From Planctomycetes bacterium UBA1146 (GTDB lineage: Bacteria > Planctomycetota > UBA8108 > UBA1146), in the NCBI GenBank assembly GCA_002311345.1, contig DCAA01000031.1, positions 1 to 61,476 of the forward strand: a stretch of 61,476 nt of DNA. Reading direction: 5' to 3'. The notes beneath the pieces are model-generated. The model searched no databases. It had not been told where the DNA came from and worked only from the letters and a program-made list of their open reading frames with translations. Numbering within the stretch: position 1 is the first letter of the stretch; every line of letters begins with the position of its first letter. The position numbers and the translations under genes are program-made. Shown here one piece after another: positions 17,355 through 25,253 of this stretch.

Positions 17355-18455
17355 TCAGGGGCAGTAGTCGAAGTTGTCGCAGTCGAGGGTGTCCTCGGTC
17401 GGGTCTGCTCCGCACTCGATGAAGGGCGGTGGTGGTGGGGCACCGCCGACAAAGAGGTAACTCAACATGTAGATGGGGTCGGCGATGTTCCACAATCCGT
17501 CGTCGTTGGAATCGTGGGCATCGAAACAACTAGGGAAGCAGGTAAAGAGACAGAGCAGGGCCCAGATCGGATCGCCGATATCGAAGGTACCATCGAGGTT
17601 CACATCCCCGCGACGAAATCCGGGGGTGACCGAGACCGATCCGGCGATGGTCGAAGGAGTGAACTCGGGTCCCCATTTGGGGACGACGCGAGTTTCGATG
17701 GGAGGGTCGCCGAGAGTGTCTACGAAGTCGACGATGGTCACCTCACCGACATCGCCGAGAACCTGGTACTGCGCCGTGGCTACCTGATAGTTTCCATCGG
17801 TCAAAACGTTAATGCCGAAGAAGCTGATGATGATGGCGGTGGTCCAGCCACCGTCGTGGATCTGGACGCTCGAGAAGTCCACTTCACCGATGTCTGCTGC
17901 CAGTTGAGCGCCGATGAGGCTCAGGGCGCCGGGGTCATGGCCGACTCCGAAAGAACAGGCCGCCAGGGTGTTCCCTCCCTCGACAATTTCCAGTTGAACC
18001 TCAACGGAGATGGTTTCGCCTGGAGACCCCACCCCATCGGCTATGGAGAAGATGAAACCAGGATCGAGGGGCGGTGTGGGAGTCGGGGTCTGGCAATCAT
18101 GTTGATAGTTGTTGCAAGAGAGGCTGTCGTCGGTCGGATCTGCTCCGCAGCTGGGGAAGGGCGCAGGCAGGGGCGCACCTCCCTCGAACAGGTAATTGAG
18201 CAGGTAAATCGGGTCGGAGAGGGTGTAGATGCCATTGTCATCAGCATCGCAAGCGTCGAAACAAAAAATGGGCCCGGGATCGCAGAAGACGCACAGCATG
18301 TAGATCAAATCACCGAGTTCGACGTTGCCGTCGCCGAGGCAGTCACCGCGAACGAAGTCGTCCTGCGCACCAAGGGACATCGGCAACATCGAGAATGATA
18401 GAATCAACACGATGAAGAGAAACGTGTGGGTGAAATCATGAGGTCGCCAACCCAT
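17355..18455 (-). CDS. Secreted protein with dockerin-like, cohesin-like and dockerin-like domains
   Basis: AAAGGA precedes the ATG. Signal peptide at 1-30 ends in LGA. Residues 34-121 are a two-repeat F-hand module (first repeat imperfect: DCLGDGNVELGDLIYML; second DADDNGIYTLSDPI) with many Cys. A TPTPTPPLDP linker leads to residues 135-275, a beta-rich domain with the look of a cohesin (GSPGETISVEVQLEI, CSFGVGHDPGALSLIGAQ). Residues 280-366 are a second, canonical module (DVNLDGTFDIGDPI, DSNDDGLWNIADPI). Dockerin-like and cohesin-like folds in one chain would allow self-assembly or scaffolding at the surface; this is inference. No catalytic domain is seen. Confidence 0.82.
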   Translation of the reverse strand: MGWRPHDFTHTFLFIVLILSFSMLPMSLGAQDDFVRGDCLGDGNVELGDLIYMLCVFCDPGPIFCFDACDADDNGIYTLSDPIYLLNYLFEGGAPLPAPFPSCGADPTDDSLSCNNYQHDCQTPTPTPPLDPGFIFSIADGVGSPGETISVEVQLEIVEGGNTLAACSFGVGHDPGALSLIGAQLAADIGEVDFSSVQIHDGGWTTAIIISFFGINVLTDGNYQVATAQYQVLGDVGEVTIVDFVDTLGDPPIETRVVPKWGPEFTPSTIAGSVSVTPGFRRGDVNLDGTFDIGDPIWALLCLFTCFPSCFDAHDSNDDGLWNIADPIYMLSYLFVGGAPPPPPFIECGADPTEDTLDCDNFDYCP

Positions 18456-18499
18456 CGGTCGATTCCTTTCTCAGCACGGACAGGAATTCCCGTAGCGTC

Positions 18500-18512
18500 A
18501 ATTATAACAGAG
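18500..18512 (-). promoter_or_regulatory. Extended -10 promoter for the dockerin/cohesin-like gene
   Basis: On the leftward strand TGTTATAAT is a perfect TATAAT (18506-18501) with the TG of an extended -10 element just upstream. No consensus -35 is visible at 17 bases, as expected when an extended -10 is used. It lies about 45 bases before the ATG at 18455, leaving a short leader with its own ribosome site (AAAGGA). Confidence 0.55.
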
Positions 18513-18594
18513 CCTCTTCTCCGTGGAGGCGATTTCCGCGCTGATTAGCCTCTCCAGCTCTCTCTGACGGAGAGGTCGGATCTATCCGTGACGG

Positions 18595-19293
18595 CTATTT
18601 CTTCTTGCCGAGAAGAGCGCTGAGGACGACCAAGATCATCGCAAAAAAGACCAGCTGGCTGTTGTCGCTTTGCTTCTTGCGCGTGGCGTGTTGCACCATC
18701 TCCTTCATCTCGGTGCCGTCGGGCATCGTCTTGAAGTAGGTAACGATGAACTCATCTGCGGAAATTTCCTCTTCGGTGGCGCGACACCGGAACTCCTGGC
18801 CCGAAATCGGATCCGTGGACGTGTACGTGTAGGTCCAGTCGAGAACACCATCGCTATTGCGCGCTCCGCGACCTGTGGCAATGCCGGTACCGAAACTGTC
18901 GATCCACGCTGATACAAATTCATTCTGGCTATTGTCGAATCCGATGAACCCATAGCCGCCAAACGGCATCCCGCCCCAGTCCATCTCATCGACCTTCTGA
19001 CTCAGATAGCGCCCACCCAGGACCATTTCATAACTGGCGTGCAGGAGGTTCTCGACCGGCGGGGCGTCGGGTGCCATCCAGTACGACGTGGCCACATCCC
19101 AATCGCCGACGCGTTGGGCCAACCACTGATGGTGTTCACCAGGAGTCATGGAGTCGATCCACGCCTGCATGGCGGGATCTTGCTGTTGCGTCGGCTCGGC
19201 ATCGTCTTGGCTCGAGGCCACCGACGATCCAAACGAGATCAGAAACAACACGAGCAGAGCAACGGATACCGATGATTTCATATTGGTTCTCAT
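18595..19293 (-). CDS. Secreted DUF1579 protein with C-terminal membrane helix
   Basis: The ATG at 19293 starts a signal peptide (SVALLVLFLISFGSSVASS). Residues 42 onward, with EHHQWLAQRVGDWDVATSYWM, GGRYLSQKV, GFIGFDNSQNEFVSAWIDS and GRGARNSDG, match DUF1579, a lipocalin-like beta-barrel domain frequent in secreted planctomycete proteins. A C-terminal hydrophobic segment followed by GKKK may anchor it in the membrane. Role unknown. A second in-frame ATG at 19281 is an equally possible start. It follows the WD40 gene by 58 bases on the same strand and may share its transcript. Confidence 0.8.
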   Translation of the reverse strand: MRTNMKSSVSVALLVLFLISFGSSVASSQDDAEPTQQQDPAMQAWIDSMTPGEHHQWLAQRVGDWDVATSYWMAPDAPPVENLLHASYEMVLGGRYLSQKVDEMDWGGMPFGGYGFIGFDNSQNEFVSAWIDSFGTGIATGRGARNSDGVLDWTYTYTSTDPISGQEFRCRATEEEISADEFIVTYFKTMPDGTEMKEMVQHATRKKQSDNSQLVFFAMILVVLSALLGKKK

Positions 19294-19351
19294 TTCTTCA
19301 GGGGAGAAATTCCGAGGATAAGGTGCCAGCACTCGACTGATTTGGCAACCG

Positions 19352-20470
19352 TTAACGGCGCAAGGGTAAGATTCCCGGCCCGATGACCTCGTAAGTTTTA
19401 ATCTTGATTCCCGGAACATAGCCACCGACTCGATTCAAGTCTGGACTGAATGCGATGGTGCCGTAGTCGTTAGGGAATGTTGCCGTCAAGTGCAGTAGTT
19501 GTTTGCCATCCTTGAGGCTCCACATCGTGAGTGATTTACCCATGAACGCCTTCACCCCAAGGCGGTTTCCATCTGCAGAGATACCGACCGTCCCGATGCT
19601 ACCGAGGTTTTGCAGAGATATTTGCTCCTCTCGGGAGCCATCCGCTGCGTTGAACCGAATCAATGTTCCCGGTTTCTTGTCACTTCCTCCGACCAGACCG
19701 ATGAACTGCTTCCCATCGGGAAGAAAGAACAGCTGCATCGAACCCAGGTTGCGCTCATCGGATGCGATTTGCCACAGCTCCTCGCCATCGGATAGATTCC
19801 AGGCCTTGATCCCGCGACCCACCACACGGCGCCTCGGCTTACCGTTTACATCAATATTCTCGTATTGCAAATAGGGACCGACCGCCTGTTTTCCATCCGG
19901 CGAGATGTCAAAATTATTCAGACCCGTGTCTTCCACCTGCCACAACCTCTTGCCCTTATCAAGATTCCAGACAGACAGGGACTTCTCCTTGTCGAGCCAG
20001 ACGAGGAACTTCCCATCAGCCGTGACACGGGGTCTCTTTGCGGACCCTTGGATGCCAAACTTTTTCTTCAACTTTGCTCGTCGTAGATCCCAGACCTGGA
20101 TGATGCTCGGTTTGGGATCCTTGCTCTGTACTCGACCGATGTGAGCGCTGACCAGGCGCTGACTGTTAGCGGAGAAGGCCAGGAAATCGACGCTCGCATC
20201 GTGGTCACCGAGCCTTTTGAGAAACTTTCCCGTCTTCGCATCCCAGATAAAGACGCCGGAGGGATGAATCGTCTTGCCAGCATTGTCGGTCACCGTGACG
20301 GGGCTACTGCCACCGACGATCCACTTACCGTTCGGGGAGAAGGTCCAGGAGAAATAGGTACCCACGGCACCATTGCTGACATTCCGCAACACCGAATCGA
20401 GATCGAGGCGGCCTGCGGGAACCTGGCTCGTAGACAGCAGAAGTAGTATCGACAGCAATGAAACAATCAT
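19352..20470 (-). CDS. Secreted WD40-like repeat protein
   Basis: The start at 20470 overlaps the amidase stop by one base (TGATG) and gives a clean signal peptide (MIVSLLSILLLLSTSQVPAG); a longer frame would run into the amidase. The 372-residue product has about six or seven repeats of the type FSPNGKWIVGG...VFIWDAKTGKFLKRLGDHDASVDFLAFSAN, ending in WD, WN or WS, i.e. a beta-propeller. No enzymatic motif is visible; likely a binding platform outside the cytoplasm. Last or second-to-last gene of the Nudix-unknown-amidase-WD40 unit. Confidence 0.8.
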   Translation of the reverse strand: MIVSLLSILLLLSTSQVPAGRLDLDSVLRNVSNGAVGTYFSWTFSPNGKWIVGGSSPVTVTDNAGKTIHPSGVFIWDAKTGKFLKRLGDHDASVDFLAFSANSQRLVSAHIGRVQSKDPKPSIIQVWDLRRAKLKKKFGIQGSAKRPRVTADGKFLVWLDKEKSLSVWNLDKGKRLWQVEDTGLNNFDISPDGKQAVGPYLQYENIDVNGKPRRRVVGRGIKAWNLSDGEELWQIASDERNLGSMQLFFLPDGKQFIGLVGGSDKKPGTLIRFNAADGSREEQISLQNLGSIGTVGISADGNRLGVKAFMGKSLTMWSLKDGKQLLHLTATFPNDYGTIAFSPDLNRVGGYVPGIKIKTYEVIGPGILPLRR

Positions 20471-22149
20471 CAGCGCCCTTCCTTCTGGATATACGCCTCG
20501 AGGGTCGGGCGTTTTTGATGGTATTGCGTATCCCGCTGCCACGCATCACCGATGGCGATCAGGCGGGCCTCGTCATAGGGGTGCCCGATAAACGTGATCG
20601 CTCTGGGCATCCGGTTGTCGCCGAAACCACAGGGAGCCACCAGGCTCGGATGACCGGTGAGGTTGGTGATGCCGAGGCTCTGAAAATCTCCCGCCGGAGA
20701 GACGAAGGCATCGACTGCGGCAAGAGCCTTGCCCGTATCTCGCATCAATAAGGTTCGAAGACGCTGGGCACGGATGTACTCCACCGCTGGAATCAAACGG
20801 GCGGCTCGGAAGGTGTTGGGCCATGCTCTCGTTCCCTGTTCGACCAGTTCGTCATCGCGATCACTCATCGTCAATTCATCGAAAGCGCAGGCACTCTCGG
20901 CGAACAGGATCACCATCATCGGCCATACCGGGTAGTCGGGCAGATCGATCTGGACCAGTTCAGCACCGAGGCTCTTCAACTCTTCCAGCACACTTCGGTG
21001 CTCAGGAGAGTCTTCGAAAGCTGCCTGGGAATAACCGATCCGCCACCCCTCGATGGAAGTGGCACCAGGGATCTCGAAGGGTCGGTCCACGCAATCGAGA
21101 TCGAGATCATCGGTCCCCTCGATGGCATCGAGCACGATGGATGTGTCCTGCAGACTGCGACATATGGGACCGAGTTTGTCCATCGACCAGGACAACGCCA
21201 TCGCCCCGTGGCGCGACACCCGCCCGAAGGTGGGTCGCAGCGATGAATTTCCACAGCGAGTCGACGGGCTGACGATGGAACCGAGGGTTTCAGAGCCGAT
21301 GGCAAAGGGCAGCGCCCCGGCACCGACCGCAGCAGCAGATCCCGCCGATGAACCGCTGGAACCGCGCTCGGTGTTCCACGGCGACAACGTCTTGCCGCCG
21401 TACCAGATATCCCCCATCGCCAGCGCACCGAGGGTCGTCTTCGCGATCAGGATGGCACCAGCGCTATCGAGTTTCTTCACCACCGTCGCATCGGTATCGA
21501 TCACCTGATCCTTGTAGGGCATGGCGCCCCAACTGGTCCTGGTTCCCTTCACTGCACAAAGATCCTTCACTCCGTAAGGGATGCCGTGCAACGGGCCGCG
21601 CCATTTGCCAGCGTCGAGTTCAGCATCGAGTTGCCGTGCCTGCTCCATCGCCCGTTCTTCGGTGGTCGAGATGACGCAGTGCAACACCGGATCCACTTCC
21701 TGCAACCGGGTCAGAAAAAGTTCGGTGAGCTCGACGCAGGAGACCTGCTTCGACTTCACCAGTGCTGCCAGGGTCGGAATCTCCGCCCATAACAGTGTTC
21801 GAAGATCATCGGGTCGCTTCACCTCGGGCAGGGGATCGGTCGCCGCGAGGGTGCGGTCATCGACGGTGGGGGAGGCCTCCAGCGGTCGAAAGATGGAAGC
21901 GGGGGCAATCATGTTCTCGACGGAGCGGGAACGCATCTTCTCGTAGTGAGCGATCCGATCTGTTGCCAGCGGCATCAGCTGGGCGAGTTCCTCATCGGTG
22001 AACTCCAATCCCGCCGCCGCCACTGCACCCTTCAGATCGTCGAGGTCAAAGGCGGACTCCTGTGGAAGTTCATCGGAAGGTTTCAGCGTCCCGCCCTCAC
22101 CCACAGCATGAGGAGAAAAGAGCGCCACGATCAACGTGAAGGTCATCAT
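20470..22149 (-). CDS. Exported amidase-signature family hydrolase
   Basis: The start at 22149 overlaps the upstream stop (ATGATGA) and yields a signal-like N terminus (MMTFTLIVALFSPHAVG). In the 559-residue protein the amidase signature is clear: catalytic Lys in YGVKDLCAVKG, the Ser-rich loop RGSSGSSAGSAAAVGAGALP, and nucleophile Ser in GSETLGSIVSPS (usual form GSDTGGSIRxPA). It is related to GatA-type amidases but, with no GatB/GatC and an export signal, is more likely an extracytoplasmic amide hydrolase. Substrate unknown. Third gene of an overlapping four-gene unit. Confidence 0.85.
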   Translation of the reverse strand: MMTFTLIVALFSPHAVGEGGTLKPSDELPQESAFDLDDLKGAVAAAGLEFTDEELAQLMPLATDRIAHYEKMRSRSVENMIAPASIFRPLEASPTVDDRTLAATDPLPEVKRPDDLRTLLWAEIPTLAALVKSKQVSCVELTELFLTRLQEVDPVLHCVISTTEERAMEQARQLDAELDAGKWRGPLHGIPYGVKDLCAVKGTRTSWGAMPYKDQVIDTDATVVKKLDSAGAILIAKTTLGALAMGDIWYGGKTLSPWNTERGSSGSSAGSAAAVGAGALPFAIGSETLGSIVSPSTRCGNSSLRPTFGRVSRHGAMALSWSMDKLGPICRSLQDTSIVLDAIEGTDDLDLDCVDRPFEIPGATSIEGWRIGYSQAAFEDSPEHRSVLEELKSLGAELVQIDLPDYPVWPMMVILFAESACAFDELTMSDRDDELVEQGTRAWPNTFRAARLIPAVEYIRAQRLRTLLMRDTGKALAAVDAFVSPAGDFQSLGITNLTGHPSLVAPCGFGDNRMPRAITFIGHPYDEARLIAIGDAWQRDTQYHQKRPTLEAYIQKEGR

Positions 22150-22949
22150 CGGTTTCCCTTCTGTTGCAGTTGCTCGATGCGTTGAATGGCGGTTTCCCAG
22201 CCAGCACCGTTGCCAGTACCCACCCCGATCACCTCGATCTCTAAAGCCGGCAGAGAGGAGATGGCAGCCACTCCCGCCAGACACAGGATGGGGTCGCCGA
22301 GTTGCTGGCGAGCATGGTCGAACGCTTCCCCATCACTGTCCTGGATCAGCAAAATTGCGCTCGGAAGACCGAAACGAGACCACCACTGCCGCAATGAGGG
22401 CAATTGCTCGACATCGATGGAACACCAACAGACCAGCAACGCATGACGCGAGAGATCGAGCATGCCACCGTGAGCCGATGGATAGGGCCGAGGAGGATTA
22501 GGGGTCTGTATCTTTTGCCAGGGAGCATCAGCGAGAATGCCATCGATGGAGATGCCGACCCAGGGTTCACCAGCGGCCAGAACCGCCAGGGAACCGACCG
22601 AGAAGTCGGCTGAATCCTCTTCCCCCATCGGCAGAGCACTCCACGAATGGAGCCCCGACTGCTGGGGACCCGGGGCCGTGAAGTAAACATGCCCATGCTG
22701 GGCCGCTGCTGGATCCGGTAACACCCAGCCGGGAGCCGTCGATGCCACCCGCACCAGTTGGCCATCGGGAACCGGCACATCCGCGCTCAGAGTGATGTCA
22801 ACTCCGGAACGAGTCACCGCATCGAGCGCGATCCAGGTCGATACAGAACCCGCCCCCGCTGCGATGATCACCAGCGCAACGAACCAGATGATCCATCCGG
22901 CCGTGGCGATCCACAATATGCGATCCCCCGACCAGGCCGCACTCGACAT
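22146..22949 (-). CDS. Single-pass membrane protein of unknown function
   Basis: Not recognised. The ATG at 22949 follows GAAGAGG and lies 13 bases after the Nudix stop; several upstream in-frame codons inside the Nudix gene lack a ribosome site. Of 267 residues, about 12-35 form one membrane helix (WIATAGWIIWFVALVIIAAGAG). An extracytoplasmic beta-rich region follows, then an alternating strand/helix region with LVCWCSIDVEQLPSLRQWW, SAILLIQDSDGEAFDHARQQL, GDPILCLAGVAA and EVIGVGTGNGAGWETA, suggestive of a Rossmann-like alpha/beta fold. Its stop overlaps the amidase start by four bases, so the two are probably translated together. Confidence 0.65.
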   Translation of the reverse strand: MSSAAWSGDRILWIATAGWIIWFVALVIIAAGAGSVSTWIALDAVTRSGVDITLSADVPVPDGQLVRVASTAPGWVLPDPAAAQHGHVYFTAPGPQQSGLHSWSALPMGEEDSADFSVGSLAVLAAGEPWVGISIDGILADAPWQKIQTPNPPRPYPSAHGGMLDLSRHALLVCWCSIDVEQLPSLRQWWSRFGLPSAILLIQDSDGEAFDHARQQLGDPILCLAGVAAISSLPALEIEVIGVGTGNGAGWETAIQRIEQLQQKGNR

Positions 22950-22962
22950 CCCGACCTCTTCT

Positions 22963-23610
22963 CTATTCTCCATTGTGCTCATCGGCTGCAGGGGAGGGTG
23001 CCAGGCGTAACGACTGGAGATCGCCGAGGTCGTAGTTCTCCAGCGAAAGAGGAGGGCCAACTTCATTCCAGTGCAGACAGCCCCGATGAATCCGCTCCTG
23101 GCCGCTGGCGAGATCTTCGGCCCGGAGCCTCAGAACCCACTCGACCACGGGAAAGGCCAGTTCGTGCCAGGGGATCTCATCCCAGGAGAACCACCTGACC
23201 TCATGGCTCTCGACTCCTGCAGCAACATCCGAACTCTCGAGCCGCGCCAGGAACAACTCGTGCACCTGACCGATCCTGGTCAAATCGATGCGCGCAAAGG
23301 TGCGAACGATGGCCACCTCGGCACACGCCTCTTCCATCGTCTCTCGAACAGCCCCCGCCTCCATCGACTCCCCCATCTCCAGGAAACCCGCCGGAGGGGT
23401 CCAGAGGCCTTCTGCCGGTTCGATGGCACGGCGACAAAGTAACACCCGGCCCGCTTCTTCGATGATGGTCCCGACCACGATCTTCGGATTGCGGTAATGA
23501 ATCGTGCCGCAATCGGGACAGACCCCTCTGGTGCGATCCTCACCCGGAGGAATCTCGTTTCTCAACTGGATCCCGCAGGCAATGCAGTGAACTGGAACCG
23601 GTACGATCAC
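22963..23610 (-). CDS. Nudix hydrolase with N-terminal zinc ribbon
   Basis: The start is a GTG after GAGGTGAAGG. Residues 9-34 form a zinc ribbon (CIAC...CPDC), as in NudC-type and several ADP-ribose or NADH pyrophosphatases. The Nudix box is near residues 75-97, GFLEMGESMEAGAVRETMEEACAEV by its parts (GFLEMGE, AVRETMEEA); the REUxEE core is intact but the usual Gly after it is replaced by Cys. It hydrolyses some nucleoside diphosphate-X compound; which one is not evident. First gene of the leftward four-gene unit, divergent from the sulfatase. Confidence 0.88.
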   Translation of the reverse strand: MIVPVPVHCIACGIQLRNEIPPGEDRTRGVCPDCGTIHYRNPKIVVGTIIEEAGRVLLCRRAIEPAEGLWTPPAGFLEMGESMEAGAVRETMEEACAEVAIVRTFARIDLTRIGQVHELFLARLESSDVAAGVESHEVRWFSWDEIPWHELAFPVVEWVLRLRAEDLASGQERIHRGCLHWNEVGPPLSLENYDLGDLQSLRLAPSPAADEHNGE

Positions 23611-23751
23611 CCTTCACCTCGATCTCTGGATCTTCTCGGGACACCCGGTGTTGAAGGCTCGCAGAGAGAGACTCGCTGGGCAAGACAGCAGTTGGTGAAT
23701 GGCAATAGAGTCGGCATTATGGAATCCTGTTGTCACGGAGGTTCCGACGCC

Positions 23752-25125
23752 ATGATCGATCGCCTGCTGATTCCCTGTGCGCTCGTCTTCATTTGCGGCT
23801 GTGCTCTTGCCAGTGCTCGTGAGGATACACAACCTTCCTACGTCATCATCCTCGCCGACGATCTCGGTTGGGCAGATGTCTCGTGCCAGGGAAGCCCCTG
23901 GCAGACTCCTTCCATCGATGCGCTGGCTGCTGATGGCATTCGCTTCACCCGTGCCGCATCCAACGGACCCAACTGCGCACCGAGCCGCGCATGCCTGCTC
24001 ACCGGTACTGATGTTGCCGAGCACGGAATCTTCACCGTGCGCCCTTCGGCCAGAGGAAAGGCAGAGAACCGGAAACTGACTCCACCCCGGACGGAGCACG
24101 CCCTGACTCCGGAGGCGCTCACCATCGCCGAGATGCTGGCGGGGAAAGGATACCGCTCGGCATTCATCGGAAAATGGCACCTCGGAGAAGATCCGGCGCT
24201 GCAAGGTTTTGATGTCTCCATCGCCGGAAACCAGCGCGGAGCGACGAGGAGACACCTGGCACCGTGGAATCTCCCGAGACTTCCAGAGCAAGCCGATGGA
24301 ACTCCGCTCGCCGATGCGCTTACCGACCACGCGATCAAATTCATCGAGGACAATGCCGCAGGTCCGTTTCTCTTGATGCTCTCACATTACGCGGTCCATA
24401 CACCGGTACAGGCTCCTCCTTCCGAGATCGCGATCTGGGCCAAGAAACTTCCCGATGAACCCAAGAAACGACATCGCTACGCAGCCCTCGTCGATAGCGT
24501 CGACCGCTCGGTCGGCCGTGTTCGCAAAGCACTGGAAGAGAACGGCTGTGCCGATCGCACTCTGCTCATCTTCACCAGTGACAACGGAGGACTGGAAAGT
24601 TTCACCGACAACGGACCGCTTCGCGGAGGTAAGGGGATGCTATTCGAGGGAGGGGTCCGGGTTCCTTTCATCGCCTGGGGAGCCGGAACCGGTTCCAAGA
24701 CCCGGGTACTCGATGTGCCGATCCAGTTATCCGATCTGGTGCCGACGATGCTGGAGATGGCGGAAACTTCCGCACCCCCGGGGACTCCCCTGATGGGAGA
24801 GAGTCTCGTTGGGCTCCTGACCGGAAAAGGAACGCTCTCCGAACGAGATCTCATCTGGCACTTCCCTGCATACCTCGAGGGAAAAACCAAACTTCATGGC
24901 AACTGGCGCACCACGCCGGCGGCTTCCATCATCCGGGGAAAGTGGAAAATGGTCGAGTTCTTCGAGGACGATCGGCGTTTTCTGTTCGATCTCGAGGCGG
25001 ACATCTCCGAGCAAAATGACCTGTCCGAGAAGCAGCCTGACCGGGTCACGAACCTCGCCGAGACACTCGCCGCCTGGCGTAAGCAGCGCAACGCCCCGAT
25101 GCCACAACCAATAGACAAGCCCTGA
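23752..25125 (+). CDS. Secreted formylglycine-dependent sulfatase
   Basis: GGAGG about nine bases before the ATG at 23752 and the signal peptide it opens (MIDRLLIPCALVFICGCALASA) fix the start. The 457-residue protein has the metal-binding ILADDLGWADV, the modification motif CAPSRACLLTG, whose Cys becomes formylglycine, the GKWHLG motif, SHYAVHTPVQAP, and TSDNGG. This is a type I sulfatase of the kind planctomycetes use on sulfated polysaccharides. A formylglycine-generating or anaerobic maturation enzyme is not in the window. It is a single gene, divergent from the Nudix unit, with 128 bases before the ABC exporter genes. Confidence 0.95.
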   Translation: MIDRLLIPCALVFICGCALASAREDTQPSYVIILADDLGWADVSCQGSPWQTPSIDALAADGIRFTRAASNGPNCAPSRACLLTGTDVAEHGIFTVRPSARGKAENRKLTPPRTEHALTPEALTIAEMLAGKGYRSAFIGKWHLGEDPALQGFDVSIAGNQRGATRRHLAPWNLPRLPEQADGTPLADALTDHAIKFIEDNAAGPFLLMLSHYAVHTPVQAPPSEIAIWAKKLPDEPKKRHRYAALVDSVDRSVGRVRKALEENGCADRTLLIFTSDNGGLESFTDNGPLRGGKGMLFEGGVRVPFIAWGAGTGSKTRVLDVPIQLSDLVPTMLEMAETSAPPGTPLMGESLVGLLTGKGTLSERDLIWHFPAYLEGKTKLHGNWRTTPAASIIRGKWKMVEFFEDDRRFLFDLEADISEQNDLSEKQPDRVTNLAETLAAWRKQRNAPMPQPIDKP

Positions 25126-25253
25126 TCGCTCGACTTGGGCTGGCCCAGAGGGGATTCTGGCATCCATGTTCACGCCAGCCGGGGAAATCGCCGTTTGTCG
25201 CAAATCGCACTGAATCCGATGCCCGGGTCTAACTTCAGGAGCCAGGAGAGCGA

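Noticed and set aside
17355..18455. A true cellulosome scaffoldin
   Set aside because: No carbohydrate-binding or glycoside hydrolase domain is in the window, and the dockerin-like modules differ from the cellulosomal type in Cys content, so only a cohesin-like scaffold is proposed.
20470..22149. GatA subunit of the Glu-tRNA amidotransferase
   Set aside because: It has an export-like N terminus and no gatB or gatC near; its signature loop deviates (GSETLGSIVSPS).
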